From Deltaproteobacteria bacterium (GTDB lineage Bacteria; Myxococcota; SpSt-1050; JACRCP01), in assembly GCA_016218965.1 (NCBI GenBank), contig JACRCP010000178.1, forward strand, positions 1-33,558: a stretch of 33,558 nt of DNA, given 5' to 3'. Of the stretch, positions 33,301 through 33,558 are shown one piece after another. Every line of letters starts with the position of its first letter. The stretch's first letter is position 1. A program made the position numbers and the translations under genes. The notes below the pieces were generated by a model. That model saw only the letters and a list, made by a program, of their open reading frames with translations, made no database searches and had not been told where the DNA came from.

Positions 33301-33474
33301 CGATGTGTAGAGTTGAATGTCCCTCGCGCTGGACGGGTAACCGTCGCCCGGCGGGAACGCATGCCGGATGACGAAATGTCCTGGTTTCGACGTGGTTACG
33401 GAAAGATAAGACCTTTTCGGGTAACTTCTCAAAAAGTGGTGGCGAAGCGCTTGCAGATTTCTTGACTTGGGCAT
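30364..33474 (-). CDS. Very large cysteine-containing protein of unknown function, N terminus uncertain
   Basis: The longest frame reads 1036 residues from ATG 33474, and stays open to the right window edge, so the true protein is larger. I do not recognise a family. Visible: LDLDGDGSLETD, a Ca-binding-loop-like acidic repeat; many Tyr, Trp and paired Cys residues in the C-terminal third (for example CDTRWICVGTFPSWFC, FRCGDHKTRCICG), as in disulfide-rich extracellular proteins; and Thr/Ser-rich beta-type stretches. No membrane helix or signal peptide is seen, because the N terminus is missing. Base composition is visibly lower in GC than the rest of the window. The first 15 or so residues of this frame are probably not native, as described in the adjacent fragment entry. 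Confidence 0.6.
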   Translation of the reverse strand: MPKSRNLQALRHHFLRSYPKRSYLSVTTSKPGHFVIRHAFPPGDGYPSSARDIQLYTSDEVPARPVSPESTVVLFRKANGETFVGRDVLRIDDGGDLLTGITAGSASLAVYKSAGALQMNVVPGPMPGDGSGSGYLNADIGVGDHTFSYARNGVAESGIRNFRVAPRIGGSEITVLDIDEWAPAKLGQSWAYRFKGKVEKRSLLGGASTNPGTVDGIRVEVFTLNPDTAERLRSNYSGTTDSSGDWGPTEPIREGSYLEMVTTTFAGGGTALNSVHSFFDLLSKDPDSGLNALSPSDAVLQASDEVFDPNDPKKPVSGVVLFRTNLEFTDVEDDLRLDLDGDGSLETDVITGQTVPQIPWPIGTRVNAISVYRANTANPLSFQGHLEATVPYGMLKYTWDWQASASERNLTGVNSAPIHLDPPIGSGYRAALIPMNHKACSWFEWLSNDGVEHCITGPAGISNQLLRTLYQYREVPQTGDSVFSAVPVDDRYLVPNVPRNPVDPEAPYTDACTYPRPYHFRPDLHFDEHHSLTTTRTTFSFAACQDTTDAEMNDPSFRCGDHKTRCICGRGRSGPVDYLDLEINGGFAKMEVKAVADMRLWFLLRSPLKGDEVGISEDPADYIMGFVTSDGKFVVFTHIYDPLRGKIPDVNARIGKAGMDSVYSGKTKDVAYPDKMFAPDVVVSNGTAIGTVTWCHGLGCQNGLYFPNDPSNGRFNFRAGEAIGIARFLPSEDPSKPDECHTDFDANLMDVDNFMLSFWEGYDETDFNSRAKKEMLMSAFRFITDPTNEARHMIDEDSFLYMAEGVMNGVSNFERCQYSSDPRSRQNPEATPRSSFDNKTYVMTNGYEDPLNVDDTLHPGMFAASEYSAWNCVDTRWICVGTFPSWFCYLGYSYQMRRVINTLGLPQSYVQDYLIDPAYMDLMEGALYRNVLWADHQAEIPVCGTGELKYQGVCETDCDNFGGNGDELLLTDPGTGETACYYKYLWVRMTYDQNRIRMCETSSETPPTPGNACWRWFTGRGTLAWAPAFFGFLNWR

Positions 33475-33558
33475 TCGGTGGCTGAATAGATGATATCCGA
33501 GATGAACGAGCTTCCACCGATTCCGCCGTTGCCTGAGCTTCCGCCGTCCGGGGAACGT
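33429..33558 (-). pseudogene. 3' fragment in another frame, likely the frameshifted upstream part of the large protein
   Basis: Reading minus from base 33558, a frame ends at the TGA at 33431-33429 after 42 residues: a Gly/Ser linker (SPDGGSSGNGGIGGSSF) then ISDIIYSATECPSQEICKRFATTF. It has better GC3 and protein-like composition than the overlapping start of the large frame. The stop follows a run of five T (A at 33431-33435 on the plus strand); one more T would join this fragment to the large frame at its residue 15. Either a sequencing error, a real frameshift or a slippage site explains this; a separate upstream gene overlapping by 46 bp is the alternative. Confidence 0.5.

Overview
The window reads as chromosomal DNA of a GC-rich Gram-negative bacterium. 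Two lipid A genes (lpxA and an LpxI-type hydrolase) show an outer membrane. High GC with strong third-position GC bias, bacterial sn-glycerol-1-phosphate dehydrogenase and many radical SAM genes would fit an uncultured deltaproteobacterial-type or myxobacterial-type lineage, but no rRNA or marker protein here fixes the taxon.

Layout. (1) 1-6123, plus strand: the 3' part of a DUF433 antitoxin gene with its PIN toxin partner, then proline dehydrogenase, an M20 metallopeptidase, lpxA, lpxI and a Gfo/Idh/MocA oxidoreductase. (2) 6107-7854, minus strand: a small two-helix membrane protein and an AraM/EgsA-type glycerol-1-phosphate dehydrogenase, separated by heptameric repeats. (3) 7926-12009, plus strand: a His-Xaa-Ser (Hxs) peptide-modification operon behind a good sigma70-like promoter. 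It holds hxsD, hxsB (SPASM radical SAM), hxsA (precursor ending in 16 H-X-S triplets plus Trp), and a fourth gene that is not a standard hxsC but a radical SAM protein fused to a class I methyltransferase. (4) 23170-12024, minus strand: a nine-gene, tightly packed, translationally coupled operon. It encodes a SUMF1-fold protein lacking the FGE active-site cysteines, a cobalamin-type radical SAM enzyme, a second radical SAM enzyme, an anchored SGNH hydrolase, a NifH/BchL-like ATPase with both [4Fe-4S] cysteines, and four NifD/NifK-superfamily proteins that fall into two paralogous pairs. It ends only 14 bp from the convergent Hxs operon. (5) 23244-30272, plus strand: a polytopic membrane protein, three more cobalamin-type radical SAM proteins and a GT-B glycosyltransferase-like protein. 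(6) 30364-33558, minus strand: a very large, lower-GC, cysteine-containing protein of unknown function, apparently frameshifted near its N terminus.

The two candidates for undescribed biology are the nitrogenase-like operon (one reductase, four component-1-type subunits, two radical SAM enzymes, no NifB) and the Hxs variant in which a radical SAM-methyltransferase fusion takes the hxsC position. They lie back to back in a stretch with seven radical SAM genes, two in the Hxs operon, two in the nif-like operon and three in the plus-strand cluster. The nif-like operon probably makes a redox enzyme acting on a dedicated small molecule, with two of the four subunits perhaps serving as a scaffold pair. 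That role is inference; no substrate can be read from the sequence.
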